DNA from: Pseudomonas sp. RIT-PI-S
Lineage (GTDB): Bacteria > Pseudomonadota > Gammaproteobacteria > Pseudomonadales > Pseudomonadaceae
Direction of reading: 5' to 3'
DNA: 64,000 nt
Assembly: GCF_025642975.1 (NCBI RefSeq)
Contig: NZ_JANZKJ010000008.1
Coordinates: forward strand, 170,654 to 234,653
The translations under genes and the position numbers were made by a program. The notes beneath the pieces were generated by a model, which saw nothing but the letters and a program-made list of their open reading frames with translations, did no database searches and was not told the origin of the DNA. Below, piece after piece: positions 51,904-62,337 of the stretch (position 1 is its first letter; every line of letters starts with the position of its first letter).

Positions 51904-52665
51904 CTAGCGGGGCGTCATGAGCTTTTGCAGCTCGCCGTCTTGCTTGAGCTGGTCGAACGCCTCGGTCGCCCGGCGCACCACCTCGTCGGGGGTGGTGAGG
52001 CTAAACGCAAGGTAGGCATGCGCGGTGATCTGCTCCAGGGTCATCACCGGGTCCAGCTCTTCGAAGGGTATGTGCAATTGCTCGCAGAAGCGCCGGGCGT
52101 CCCGGGGCGACAGGGGGATGACGTCGACCTGGCCCGCAAGCAGTTTGCGGAAGTTGTCCATGGCCGTGGCAGACATCACCAGCCGGGTGAACCCCGAGTC
52201 GCGCAGGTATTGATGGCGAACGTCATCCCGTACCACGCCGGTGTCATACGCCTTGGCATCGGCCAGCTCATGCAGATGCAGGTCCGTACGCCGGCGCAGC
52301 TTGTAGAGCACTGTCTGGATCTCTTCGAACTCGCCGATCCATTTGAACGACGCTTCACGTTCCTGGGTGCGAATGATCGGGTAGATCAGCACGTTGGGTT
52401 CGGCCAGGGCGATGTCATAGGCACGCGCCCAGGGGTAGAGCATCAGCCGGTAGTCGGACAGCCCGGCACGGTTGAGGGTCGCCGTCACCACCGCCGTTGC
52501 GGGCCCTGCGACCCTGCCGTTCTCCAGGTAGCTGTAGGAGGAGTCTTCAGTGACTGCCTCCAAGGTCACGGCCTGGCTCTGGCCGGCGGCGAGCGCCAGC
52601 AGCAGGGTGGCCATGCCGTGGCGAAGGCGCGTGCCATAGCCGCGGCGCGATTGCAGACAATTCAT
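51904..52665 (-). CDS. Family-3 periplasmic binding protein, coupled to diguanylate cyclase
   Basis: 253-residue protein with a signal peptide (LLLALAAGQSQA) and an SBP_bac_3 domain: VTLEAVTEDSSYSYLENGRV, YRLMLYPWARAYDIALAEPN, VLIYPIIRTQEREASFKWIG, TAMDNFRKLLAGQVDVIPLS. The second half of the fold resembles amino-acid-type binding proteins. ATG 52665 overlaps the upstream cyclase stop as ATGA with AGGT 7 nt before; ATG 52671 is an alternative. No ABC permease or ATPase is near. Third gene of the operon with a cyclase and a related binding protein, so a sensory role is plausible. Confidence 0.82.
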   Translation of the reverse strand: MNCLQSRRGYGTRLRHGMATLLLALAAGQSQAVTLEAVTEDSSYSYLENGRVAGPATAVVTATLNRAGLSDYRLMLYPWARAYDIALAEPNVLIYPIIRTQEREASFKWIGEFEEIQTVLYKLRRRTDLHLHELADAKAYDTGVVRDDVRHQYLRDSGFTRLVMSATAMDNFRKLLAGQVDVIPLSPRDARRFCEQLHIPFEELDPVMTLEQITAHAYLAFSLTTPDEVVRRATEAFDQLKQDGELQKLMTPR

Positions 52666-54002
52666 TCGCATACCTGATTCCTGCCCCCATTTTTAGCCCG
52701 GTACAGCGCTTCGTCAGCGCGATGCAGCAGTTGGTCGAATATGGTCATGGCGCTCGGGTCGAGCTCGGCGATGCCGATGCTCACCGTCAGGTAAGGGGAG
52801 ATCGGCGACGCCCCATGGGGCATGCGCTTGGCCGCCAGCGCCTGGCGCAGGCGCTCGCCGGCCTGGCGCGCCAGGTTCGCATCGTGCCCCGGCAACAACA
52901 CGGCGAACTCCTCGCCGCCCAGGCGCGCGATCACTTCACCGCTGCGCATGAACAGGCTTTGCATGGTGCTCGCCACTTCCTGCAGGCAACGGTCGCCGCC
53001 GCCGTGGCCGTGGGTGTCGTTGTAGCGCTTGAAGAAGTCCACGTCGCACATGAGCACGGTCAACGGCCGCCCGCTGCGCAGGGCGCGGTTGAATTCGGCA
53101 TCCTTGAGCTCATCGAAATAGCGGCGGTTGGCCAGGCCGGTGAGCGGGTCCAGGCGGGACAGGTTTTGCAGCTGTTCGTTGGCGCTGACCAGTTCGGCGG
53201 TGCGCTGCTCGACCTCCAGCGCCAGGTGGTCGCGGCTGGCGGCCAGGGCGACTTCCGCCTCACGCTGCAATGCCAGGTATTGGGCCATGTTGTCCTGCAG
53301 GCCATTGATGCGCTCGGTCAGCAGGTCCAGCTCGTCGTTGCGGCTGCCCAGCCGGTCGAGGCGCAGGCGCTCGGCCAGGTTGGCTGGGGTGAGCCGCTCC
53401 AGGTGCTGGGCGATATGGCGCACATGCACGGTCACCAGGCCGTTGAACATCAGCATGGTGATCCCGGCCAGGGCGAGGGCCTGGATCACCTGGGTGAGCA
53501 TGATGGTCCATACTTCCTTCCACAGGCGTTGCCGCAGCAGGCCCGGGTCCCCCTCGATCAACAAGGTACCGACCGGTTGCACCGCGCCCGGATAGGGCGC
53601 GATGGTCAGCGCGCGTTCCAGCGACGGGGCAGGGCCGGTCCCCAGAAACCCATCACGCTGGCGCACCAACACTTCTTCGGCGCGCTCCGGGCGAGGGATG
53701 CGCAGGGTCACCCGGCCGACCGGGGCTGCCTGCACCACGCTCTGCAGTTGCGCCTCGAGGCTGTCGCGGTCCATTTCCCAGATCGCCTTGGACAGCGATC
53801 CCTGGAACACCTGGTCGATCAGCCCCAGTTCGCTGGTCATGGTTTGCACGCCGTTGTTCCAGGCGAACCAGGTGCGCACGCTGACGGTGGCAAAGGTAAA
53901 CGCCAGGCAGAACACCAGCGTCGCGACCACCAGCCGGTGCGCCAGCGGGCGCTCGGTGGTCATGCTCGGGTGCGTAGGGTCGTCGTAGTGCTCGAAGCTC
54001 AT
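52662..54002 (-). CDS. Membrane diguanylate cyclase between two binding proteins
   Basis: 446 residues: TM helix near residues 20-40, a periplasmic segment of about 120 residues (MTSELGLIDQVFQGSLSKAI and RVTLRIPRPERAEEVLVRQR), a second TM near 165-185 (IMLTQVIQALALAGITMLMF), a HAMP-like linker and coiled coil (LQREAEVALAASRDHLALEV), then GGDEF with active site GGEEF from residue 362. The inhibitory site reads RSGE instead of RxxD (353-356), so c-di-GMP feedback may be weakened. ATG 54002 overlaps the upstream stop and its TGA overlaps the next start. Predicted to turn a periplasmic ligand signal into c-di-GMP. Confidence 0.88.
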   Translation of the reverse strand: MSFEHYDDPTHPSMTTERPLAHRLVVATLVFCLAFTFATVSVRTWFAWNNGVQTMTSELGLIDQVFQGSLSKAIWEMDRDSLEAQLQSVVQAAPVGRVTLRIPRPERAEEVLVRQRDGFLGTGPAPSLERALTIAPYPGAVQPVGTLLIEGDPGLLRQRLWKEVWTIMLTQVIQALALAGITMLMFNGLVTVHVRHIAQHLERLTPANLAERLRLDRLGSRNDELDLLTERINGLQDNMAQYLALQREAEVALAASRDHLALEVEQRTAELVSANEQLQNLSRLDPLTGLANRRYFDELKDAEFNRALRSGRPLTVLMCDVDFFKRYNDTHGHGGGDRCLQEVASTMQSLFMRSGEVIARLGGEEFAVLLPGHDANLARQAGERLRQALAAKRMPHGASPISPYLTVSIGIAELDPSAMTIFDQLLHRADEALYRAKNGGRNQVCE

Positions 54003-54778
54003 GGGCCTAACCACTTGCGCACGATGGCGTCGTAGCGGCCGTCCGCGCGCAGCCGTTGCAGGGCCGCGCGGAAACTTTCGACGGTTTTCACTGGGGTGTT
54101 GGGGCTGAAGGCTACGCTGAAGCCGCCGTCTTCGAGCTCGGGCAGCTCCAGGCTACGGAAGAGCACCTGCTTGGGATCGTCCCCTGAGCTGCGGGCGGTA
54201 TAGATCGCATTCAGCTCATCGGAGATCCACAAGGCCACGTGGCCACGCTTGAGCTTTTCATAGTTGAGCGAATAGTGATTGCTCTGTTGCAGGGTTTGGC
54301 CGATCTGGAAATGCCTGCTCAGCAGGAACTGCTCGCCCACGTCCTGGTTGACCGTGGCGATCTGATAGCTTTTATCTAGCGCCTCTTGCAGGTTGGCCAG
54401 GGTCACCGGGCGCGCCTGGGTAGAGAACAGGAACCAGCGCGTCGGCGCGATAGGGCCTGCCCACTGGAACAACGCCTCGCGCTCGGGGGTGCGGGTGATG
54501 GAATAAATCATCACGTTGTCGGCATGCAGAGCCAGGTCGTAGGCACGGGCCCAAGGCATGACCTGGATGCTCGCCTCGATCCCCATCTCGCGCAGCACCG
54601 CTTCCACCACCTCGGTGCTCAGCCCGGTGACTTTGCCGGCTTCGGTCATGTTGTAGGGAGGCAACTCTTCCGTGACCACCCGCAGCGGGTCGGCCACCAG
54701 CGTGCCCGCAAGGCAAGCCGATAGCCCCGCGGCCGCGAGAGCGGCGCGTAAACTGCGCAGGTGCCAGGCATGGGGCAT
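53999..54778 (-). CDS. Family-3 periplasmic binding protein, first gene of the cyclase operon
   Basis: 259-residue protein with a signal peptide (LAAAGLSACLAGTLVA, cleavage before DPLRVV) and an SBP_bac_3 domain: LRVVTEELPPYNMTEAGKVT, GLSTEVVEAVLREMGIEASI, QVMPWARAYDLALHADNVMI, YSITRTPEREALFQWAGPIA. It resembles the partner at 51904-52665 in the PWARAYD-ALA and REA-F-W segments, so the two are likely old duplicates. Its TGA overlaps the cyclase ATG as ATGA. Ligand unknown. Confidence 0.85.
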   Translation of the reverse strand: MPHAWHLRSLRAALAAAGLSACLAGTLVADPLRVVTEELPPYNMTEAGKVTGLSTEVVEAVLREMGIEASIQVMPWARAYDLALHADNVMIYSITRTPEREALFQWAGPIAPTRWFLFSTQARPVTLANLQEALDKSYQIATVNQDVGEQFLLSRHFQIGQTLQQSNHYSLNYEKLKRGHVALWISDELNAIYTARSSGDDPKQVLFRSLELPELEDGGFSVAFSPNTPVKTVESFRAALQRLRADGRYDAIVRKWLGP

Positions 54779-54919
54779 GGTCGCTCTCCGTCGCCAGATG
54801 GAAGGGTTGTGCCTAGGCTATCGGCATCACGGGCGGCAACTTGACTGGTTTGATGGCACTTCGTCAACAGCGCCACACATGAATGTTAAACTCCCGATCC
54901 TTGTTTTGAGAGGCTCGTC

Positions 54920-55954
54920 ATGACTCCACCCATTCGCCTGACCCAGTACAGCCATGGCGCTGGTTGTGGCTGCAAGATTTCGCCCCAGGTGCTGGAGGTT
55001 ATTCTCGCTGGCAGCGGGGCGCAAAACCTCGATCCGGCCCTTTGGGTAGGCAACGCCTCGCGTGACGACGCGGCCGTTTATGGCATCGACGAGCAGCGCG
55101 GAATCGTGTCCACCACGGACTTCTTCATGCCCATCGTCGACGACCCTTTCGACTTCGGGCGGATCGCCGCGACCAATGCCATCAGCGATATCTACGCCAT
55201 GGGCGGCACGCCGCTGATGGCCATCGCGATCCTCGGCTGGCCGGTGAACGTGCTGGCGCCGGAAATCGCCCGCGAGGTCATCCGCGGTGGCCGCGCCGTG
55301 TGTGACGCCGCCGGCATCGCCCTGGCCGGCGGGCATTCGATCGACGCCCCCGAGCCGATCTTTGGCCTGGCCGTGACCGGCCTGGTGGAGAAGGGCCACC
55401 TCAAGCGCAACGACACCGCCACCGCCGGCTGCCAGCTGTACCTGACCAAGCCCCTAGGCATCGGCATTCTCACCACCGCCGAAAAGAAAGGCCTGCTGCG
55501 CGAGGCAGACGTAGGGCTGGCCCGGGACTGGATGTGCACCCTCAACAGCGCCGGCAGCCGCTTTGCCCGCCTGGCGGGCGTACACGCCATGACGGATGTC
55601 ACCGGCTTCGGGTTGCTCGGCCATCTGCTGGAAATGGCCGACGGCGCCGGGCTCACCGCCCGGTTGAACGCCCAGGCGGTGCCGCGGCTGTCGGGCGTGG
55701 AGCATTACCTGGCCCAGGGCTGCGCGCCGGGCGGCACTCAACGCAATTTCGACAGCTATGGCGCGGGCGTGAGCGGCATGGACGAATCCACCAGGCTGTT
55801 GCTTTGCGACCCGCAAACCAGCGGGGGCTTGCTGGTGGCGGTGGCGCCGGGGCATGAGGCGCCGTTTCTCGCCTGCGCCCGTGAGCTGGGGCTGGCGTTG
55901 CAGCCGATCGGCGAAATGGTTGCCCGCGGCACGCACGCGGTCGAGGTGGTCTGA
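54920..55954 (+). CDS. selD: Selenophosphate synthetase
   Basis: Makes selenophosphate from selenide and ATP, the selenium donor for selenocysteine and selenouridine. 344 residues with the Gly-rich N-terminal loop GAGCGCK (Cys16, Cys18, Lys19; Cys version, not Sec), [40 protein letters not shown] and [16 protein letters not shown]. The GAGAGG Shine-Dalgarno precedes ATG 54920. Stop and mnmH start overlap as TGATG, giving a two-gene operon. No selA/selB genes are in the window. Confidence 0.95.
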   Translation: MTPPIRLTQYSHGAGCGCKISPQVLEVILAGSGAQNLDPALWVGNASRDDAAVYGIDEQRGIVSTTDFFMPIVDDPFDFGRIAATNAISDIYAMGGTPLMAIAILGWPVNVLAPEIAREVIRGGRAVCDAAGIALAGGHSIDAPEPIFGLAVTGLVEKGHLKRNDTATAGCQLYLTKPLGIGILTTAEKKGLLREADVGLARDWMCTLNSAGSRFARLAGVHAMTDVTGFGLLGHLLEMADGAGLTARLNAQAVPRLSGVEHYLAQGCAPGGTQRNFDSYGAGVSGMDESTRLLLCDPQTSGGLLVAVAPGHEAPFLACARELGLALQPIGEMVARGTHAVEVV

Positions 55955-57087
55955 TGGCCGAAAACACCACCGCCTTCGAGCGCCTGTTCCTCGAAGGCGT
56001 GCCGATGATGGATGTACGCGCCCCCGTGGAATTCGGCAAAGGGGCCTTTCCCGGCGTGACCAACCTGCCGCTGATGGATGACCGCGAGCGTGAGCGGGTC
56101 GGCACCGCCTATAAGCATCACGGCCAGCAAGCGGCGATCGACCTGGGCCACACGCTGGTGGCCGGCGCGCTCAAGCAGGCGCGCATCGAAGCCTGGGCGG
56201 CTTTCGCCAAAGCGCACCCCGAGGGCTACCTCTATTGCTTTCGCGGCGGCCTGCGCTCGCAGATCACCCAGCAGTGGCTCAAGGCCGAGGCGGGCATCGA
56301 CTACCCCCGGGTGGTGGGCGGCTACAAGGCCCTGCGCACCTTTCTGATCGAGCGGACCGAAGCCAGCGTGGCCACGTGCGACTTCGTGTGCCTGGGCGGC
56401 ATGACTGGCATTGGCAAGACCGAGGTGCTGGCCGAGCTGAGCAACGCCGTGGACCTCGAAGCGCTCGCCAACCACCGAGGCTCTGGGTTCGGCAAGCGGG
56501 CTACCCCACAACCTGCGCCGATCGCCTTCGAAAACGCCCTGGCCATTGACCTGCTCAAGCGCCGCGCCCAGGGCCAGGCGGCGTTCGTGGTGGAGGATGA
56601 AAGCCGCATGATCGGCAGCTGTGCCCTGCCGCTGTCGCTGTTCCGGCGCATGCAACGCAGCCCTTTGGTATGGCTGGAAGACAGCCTGGAATCCCGGGTG
56701 GCACGCATTCTCGGGGATTACGTGGTGGGCCTGTGCGCCGAGTTCGTTGCGTTGCAGGGTGAAGGGCCCGGCTTCGAGGCCTTCGCCGCGCGCTTGCGCC
56801 AGAGCCTGGCAGGCATCGCCAAGCGGCTCGGCGGTGAGCGCTATCAGCGGCTGGCGACGATCATGGACGATGCGTTGCGGGTGCAGCAGGCCAGCGGGGC
56901 GGTGGAGGGTCACCGCGGCTGGATCGAAGGCCTGCTGAAGGAATATTACGACCCGATGTACGCCTACCAGCGCGACGCCAAGGGCGAGCGCATCGAGTTC
57001 TCCGGCGAGCGCGCCGCGGTGATCGAGTACCTGCGCCAGCGCAGGCCGGCGAGCCCTATAGGGCCGGGTGAGGCCCGGGAACCGTAG
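55954..57087 (+). CDS. mnmH: tRNA 2-selenouridine synthase
   Basis: Replaces sulfur by selenium in 2-thiouridine at tRNA position 34 using selenophosphate (also called SelU/YbbB). 377 residues: N-terminal rhodanese domain with active-site Cys95 ([12 protein letters not shown]) and a C-terminal P-loop domain with Walker A GMTGIGKT (149-156). [20 protein letters not shown] is the typical opening. Overlaps selD, its selenium donor. Confidence 0.95.
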   Translation: MAENTTAFERLFLEGVPMMDVRAPVEFGKGAFPGVTNLPLMDDRERERVGTAYKHHGQQAAIDLGHTLVAGALKQARIEAWAAFAKAHPEGYLYCFRGGLRSQITQQWLKAEAGIDYPRVVGGYKALRTFLIERTEASVATCDFVCLGGMTGIGKTEVLAELSNAVDLEALANHRGSGFGKRATPQPAPIAFENALAIDLLKRRAQGQAAFVVEDESRMIGSCALPLSLFRRMQRSPLVWLEDSLESRVARILGDYVVGLCAEFVALQGEGPGFEAFAARLRQSLAGIAKRLGGERYQRLATIMDDALRVQQASGAVEGHRGWIEGLLKEYYDPMYAYQRDAKGERIEFSGERAAVIEYLRQRRPASPIGPGEAREP

Positions 57088-57142
57088 CGCCGGCAGCCAC
57101 CCCGCAGGCACCGGGCGCTGCCTGCACAGGCGCAGGCATGGT

Positions 57143-58198
57143 TCACAACACCGCCAAGCCCACCAGCCCCCACAGCGCGCCAAATACCATCACCAGCCCG
57201 CCGACCGCCCACAGCACCCGGGCGTCGAAGGACCTGCGCAACATCAACAGGGATGGCAGGCTGACGCTGGGCAGGGTCATCAACAGCGCGACCGCCGGTG
57301 CCGTACCCAACCCGAGGGCCATCAGGGTTTGCACGATCGGGATCTCGGCGGCCGTGGGGATCACGAACAGGGTGCCGACGATGGCCATCGGCAGCAGCCA
57401 GCCCAGGCCCTGGCCGAAGCTGCCGTCCACGTGGGGGAACAGCCACACGCGAGCGGCACCGAGCAGCAGGACGGCCAGCACATACACCGGGATGGTGCTC
57501 CAGAACAGTTGCCACAGGCTGATCGCCCAGCGCTGCAACAGGCCGCCGGTGGGCTCGTCCGACAATGCCTGGACGGCATCGACGGCGGGCTCCGGCAGCG
57601 TTTGCGGCCGAGCAATGCGCTGGGCAATCAGCGCCACGCCGAACACCAGCACGATGCCGCCCACCAGGCGCAGGGCAGCGAACTGCCACCCCAGCACGAA
57701 GCCCATGAAGACCAGGGTCGCCGGGTTCAGTACTGGGTTGGCGATCCAGAACGCCAGGGCCGCGCCCACCGACACCTGCTGCTTGCGCAGCCCCGCGGCG
57801 ACCGGTGCGGCGCAACAGCTGCACATCATGCCCGGCAGCGCGAACAGGCCGCCACGCAGGGTCGAGCCCAGCCCGGCCTTGCCGAACAGGCGCAGCAGCC
57901 AATCCCGCGGGATCAGCACCTGCAACAGCGAGCCCAGGATCACCGCCAGCACCGCGGCTTTCCAGATCGCCAGGAAGTACACCTGCGCATAGGCCAGCGC
58001 CGCAGCCAGTGGCGCCACCTGGTGGTCATCGATGATGGACGCGCCGATGCTGTGGTTCTGCGCGGCCACGAAGGACTTCAGGTAATAAGGCGACCACTTG
58101 ACGTAATACAGCCCCGCTACCGCGACCAGCAAGAACAGCAGCGGCTTCCACCAGAAAGACCAGCCGCGTGGGTGAGGTGAGGAGGGCAGGGTGTGCAT
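57143..58198 (-). CDS. YraQ/ArsP-type permease (DUF318) with CSCC motif
   Basis: 351-residue, about 8-10 TM helix permease. LLQVLIPRDWLLRLFGKAGL, GLFALPGMMCSCCAAPVAAG and VSVGAALAFWIANPVLNPAT are characteristic of this family, whose ArsP member exports organoarsenicals. The CSCC cluster in a membrane helix could bind metal or metalloid. ATG 58198; the ORF runs on to 58471 without a membrane-like start. It follows the selenium operon convergently (55 bp); a link to selenium or arsenic is speculative. Confidence 0.8.
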   Translation of the reverse strand: MHTLPSSPHPRGWSFWWKPLLFLLVAVAGLYYVKWSPYYLKSFVAAQNHSIGASIIDDHQVAPLAAALAYAQVYFLAIWKAAVLAVILGSLLQVLIPRDWLLRLFGKAGLGSTLRGGLFALPGMMCSCCAAPVAAGLRKQQVSVGAALAFWIANPVLNPATLVFMGFVLGWQFAALRLVGGIVLVFGVALIAQRIARPQTLPEPAVDAVQALSDEPTGGLLQRWAISLWQLFWSTIPVYVLAVLLLGAARVWLFPHVDGSFGQGLGWLLPMAIVGTLFVIPTAAEIPIVQTLMALGLGTAPAVALLMTLPSVSLPSLLMLRRSFDARVLWAVGGLVMVFGALWGLVGLAVL

Positions 58199-58361
58199 GG
58201 CGAATGTCCAGTTGGAAAAACCGCCGCATGATACGGCGTTAGCGGGAGTAAAGGACAGGCCAAGCCGCCCGGCGAGCCTTCGGCGCCGGTAATCGAGGCG
58301 CGGGAACCCTCGCCTCGGGTGTTCGTCTGCAACCTCAGACACACCCGCAGAGGCGAGCGCC

Positions 58362-59420
58362 ATGACCGATACCCCAGAACGTTCCGAACAGGCCCCCGAA
58401 GCCGACAGCGGGGTGGCCCAGCCACCCTTTTTACCCTCGCGCCGCCGCCTGCTGCAGGGCGCCGTGCTCACGGCCGCCGCGGCCGGCCTGGCGATACCGG
58501 CCAGCGGCCAGGCGGCTACGGCGCCCGGCGGTGCGCCGGCCCCGTTGGCAAACCCCCAAAATGCCTACCCCAGGCCGCCGTTCAAGGAGCAGTCCCAACC
58601 TTGGCCCGGGCTGGCCGGCAAAATGGAGCCGCGCCCGGACCACGGTGAAACCAGCTACCGCGGGAGCAACCGCCTGTTGGGCCGCAAGGCATTGATTACC
58701 GGTGGCGACTCGGGGCTGGGCCGCGCGGTGGCGATTGCCTTCGCCCGCGAAGGCGCGGATGTGGCCATCAACTACCTGCCCGCCGAGGAGCCCGATGCCC
58801 AAGAGGTGGTGAAGCTGATCCAGCAGGCCGGGCGCAAGGCGGTGGCGATCCCTGGAGACCTGCGCGATGCGGCGTTTTGCCGTGCCCTGGTGGACCAGGC
58901 GATCAAGGGGCTGGGCGGGCTGGACATCCTGGTCAGCAACGCGGCGCGCCAGCATAGCTACGACTCGATCCTGGATATCAGCGATGAAGACTTCGACTGG
59001 GTGGTGAAAACCAACCTCTACGCCATGTTCTGGCTGACCAAGGCCGCGGTGCCGCACCTGCCCGAGGGCAGCGCGATCATCAACACCGCGTCGGTCAATG
59101 CCTTCGACCCTTCCGCCAACCTGCTGGACTACGCGATGACCAAGGCGGGCATCGCCAATTTCACCAAGGGGCTGGCCAAGCAGTTGATCAGCAAGGGCAT
59201 CCGCGTCAACGCCGTGGCGCCTGGGCCTTTCTGGACGCCACTGCAGGTGAGCGGTGGGCAAACGATGGAAAACCTCAAGGGTTTTGGCGGCGACACCCCG
59301 CTCAAGCGGCCGGGCCAGCCGGCGGAGATCGCGCCCTTGTATGTGACCCTGGCTTCGACCGAGGCCAGCTACGTCACCGGCCAGGTGTTCGGTGCGTCCG
59401 GCGGCAAGGGGCAGCCCTGA
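58362..59420 (+). CDS. SDR oxidoreductase with Tat-type signal (YghA-like)
   Basis: 352-residue short-chain dehydrogenase. Residues 27-52 hold a twin-arginine signal: SRRRLLQGAVLTAAAAGLAI. The catalytic domain has ITGGDSGLGRAVAIAFAREG, NAARQHSYDSILDISDEDFD, NTASVNAFDPSANLLDYAMT with active Tyr and Lys in YAMTK, and LISKGIRVNAVAPGPFWTPL. This is the YghA-like group. A Tat signal implies folding with NAD(P) before export, which is unusual for an SDR since the periplasm lacks free NAD(P)H. Confidence 0.85.
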   Translation: MTDTPERSEQAPEADSGVAQPPFLPSRRRLLQGAVLTAAAAGLAIPASGQAATAPGGAPAPLANPQNAYPRPPFKEQSQPWPGLAGKMEPRPDHGETSYRGSNRLLGRKALITGGDSGLGRAVAIAFAREGADVAINYLPAEEPDAQEVVKLIQQAGRKAVAIPGDLRDAAFCRALVDQAIKGLGGLDILVSNAARQHSYDSILDISDEDFDWVVKTNLYAMFWLTKAAVPHLPEGSAIINTASVNAFDPSANLLDYAMTKAGIANFTKGLAKQLISKGIRVNAVAPGPFWTPLQVSGGQTMENLKGFGGDTPLKRPGQPAEIAPLYVTLASTEASYVTGQVFGASGGKGQP

Positions 59421-59474
59421 TCCAGTGGGTTCAATCCAGGCCGGTGTCGGAGTGGGCGAGACCCTGGAGCGGCA

Positions 59475-60023
59475 TCAACCGCGCCGCGCGGGCAGCATGC
59501 CCTTGAGCACCTCATCGCGGTCAATGAAGTGGTGCTTGAGGGCAATCAGCCCGTGGCCTAGCACCAGGGCCCCGCAGGCCCAGGCCACATAGGTGTGAAA
59601 GAACTTCACATAAGGCGCCATGCCGCCGTGTTCGGCGGTCAGGGGCGGCAACTGGAACAGGCCAAGCACCATGATCGGCCGGCCGACCACCGAGCTCCAC
59701 AGCCAGCCGGAAACCGGCAACGCCAGCAGCGCCACGGCATACAACAGCAGGTGCCCATGACGCGCGGCGCGGCGCATGAACGGCGACAGGCTGGCCGGCA
59801 GCTCAGGCGCGGGGTGGGCCAGGCGCCAGCCGATCCGCAGCACGATCAGGAACAGCAGCGTGCTGGCGATTGCCTTGTGCCAGAAGGTTACTTGGTGGTC
59901 CGCATTGACCGCATGCCAGTGCACCGCTGAAAACCCCAGCAGCCAGGCGCTGATCCATACCGCGGCCATGAGCCAGTGCAGCCATTTGGCGGTTGCGGTG
60001 TAGTGCCCAGGGGCGTTGCGCAT
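59475..60023 (-). CDS. Cytochrome b561
   Basis: 182-residue, four-helix b-type cytochrome of the inner membrane, oxidising quinol or acting as a superoxide:quinone oxidoreductase (CybB type). Haem-ligand histidines are seen in TATAKWLHWLMAAVW, HKAIASTLL, HGHLLLYAVAL and FHTYVAWACGALVLGHGLIA, in the usual pattern. ATG 60023 lies just after GAGGTC. Confidence 0.88.
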   Translation of the reverse strand: MRNAPGHYTATAKWLHWLMAAVWISAWLLGFSAVHWHAVNADHQVTFWHKAIASTLLFLIVLRIGWRLAHPAPELPASLSPFMRRAARHGHLLLYAVALLALPVSGWLWSSVVGRPIMVLGLFQLPPLTAEHGGMAPYVKFFHTYVAWACGALVLGHGLIALKHHFIDRDEVLKGMLPARRG

Positions 60024-60080
60024 GGTGACCTCCGAGCCTTATCCGATGATTACAGGTATGGCCATTGGCCGCCCCGGCAG

Positions 60081-61385
<1,305 letters not shown>

Positions 61386-61390
61386 CTAAA

Positions 61391-61422
61391 TAACCGGTAC
61401 TTTTGCTTAATGCGTTCGGTTA
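61391..61422. promoter_or_regulatory. TAACCG-N20-CGGTTA dyad between pobA and pobR
   Basis: Perfect 6-bp arms with a 20-bp spacer in the 136-bp divergent region between pobA and pobR. AraC-type PobR regulators bind separated half-sites, so this is a candidate site for activation of pobA; it is 84 bp upstream of the pobA start. Confidence 0.45.
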
Positions 61423-61443
61423 TCGAACTGGTCGAGGTAGTTC

Positions 61444-62328
61444 TTGCGCGCACCCTTGGTAGAACCCGTTCCCACCTTCAAGTTGTATGGAGACGGGTTG
61501 GATTGGCCCATTGCCGACCTGCTGCACTGTGAAACCATCTCCGCGCGAAGCCGGGTGTTCCACTGGGAGATCCGCCCGCATCGGCATGCCGACCTTTACC
61601 AGTTGCTCTACCTGCACCGCGGCGAGGCCGTCATCGAGGTCGAGGGCGAGCGGCAGGTGGTGCGCCAGGCGACCCTGCAATTCTTGCCGCCGCTGGCCGT
61701 GCACGGGTTCCGGTTCAGTGAGAACGTGGAAGGCTATGTCGTTACCCTGGCTGCGCCCTGGATTGACCAGCTGCGTACCCAGGCGGGCATGGGCCAGGAC
61801 CTGTTCAACGCGCCGGCTTGCCTCCCCGCCGCGGCGGAGCGCAGTTACCTCTACAGCCTGTTCAGCGCCTTGCAGCGTGAGTACGAGGGCCCGCAACCCG
61901 GGCGTGAGGCGATGCTGCACGCACTGGCAAACGTGGCGCTGGTGTGGCTGGGGCGGCGCATTCAATTACAACGGGCCGCTGGGCAAACCCAGGAGCGCGG
62001 GCGGGACGTGCTCGCCAGGTTCCAGCAGCAGGTGGAGGCCAGCTTCCGCCAGCAGCCGACCGTGGAGGCGCTGGCGCACCGGGTGGGCGTGTCGGTGCCG
62101 CAACTCAACAGCGTATGCCGGCGCCTGGCGGGGCAGTCCCCGTTGCAGATCATCCACCAGCGGTTACTGCTCGAAGCCAAGCGCAACCTGACCTACACCA
62201 CCATGACCATCAACCAGGTTGCCGATAGCCTGGGCTTCGCCGACCCGGCTTATTTTGCGAGGTTCTTTCGCAGGCTCAGCGGGCAGTCGCCGCGCAGCTT
62301 CCGGGATAACCTGGGGCGAGGCGGGTAG
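61444..62328 (+). CDS. pobR: AraC-family PobR-type activator of pobA
   Basis: 294-residue regulator with an N-terminal cupin-like ligand domain (HWEIRPHRHADLYQLLYLHR) and a C-terminal AraC HTH pair (VEALAHRVGVSVPQLNSVCR, GQSPLQIIHQRLLLEAKRNL, NQVADSLGFADPAYFARFFR). Position divergent from pobA and similarity of layout to PobC/PobR AraC regulators indicate a 4-hydroxybenzoate-responsive activator. Start is unusual: TTG 61444 with GAGGT 5 nt upstream; another TTG at 61456 is possible and no in-frame ATG precedes the domain. Confidence 0.88.
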   Translation: MRAPLVEPVPTFKLYGDGLDWPIADLLHCETISARSRVFHWEIRPHRHADLYQLLYLHRGEAVIEVEGERQVVRQATLQFLPPLAVHGFRFSENVEGYVVTLAAPWIDQLRTQAGMGQDLFNAPACLPAAAERSYLYSLFSALQREYEGPQPGREAMLHALANVALVWLGRRIQLQRAAGQTQERGRDVLARFQQQVEASFRQQPTVEALAHRVGVSVPQLNSVCRRLAGQSPLQIIHQRLLLEAKRNLTYTTMTINQVADSLGFADPAYFARFFRRLSGQSPRSFRDNLGRGG

Positions 62329-62337
62329 GGCACGGGC

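Noticed and set aside
52722..54035. 437-codon ORF antisense to the diguanylate cyclase
   Set aside because: Gln/His/Ala-rich shadow without domain; the GGDEF gene on the minus strand is clear.
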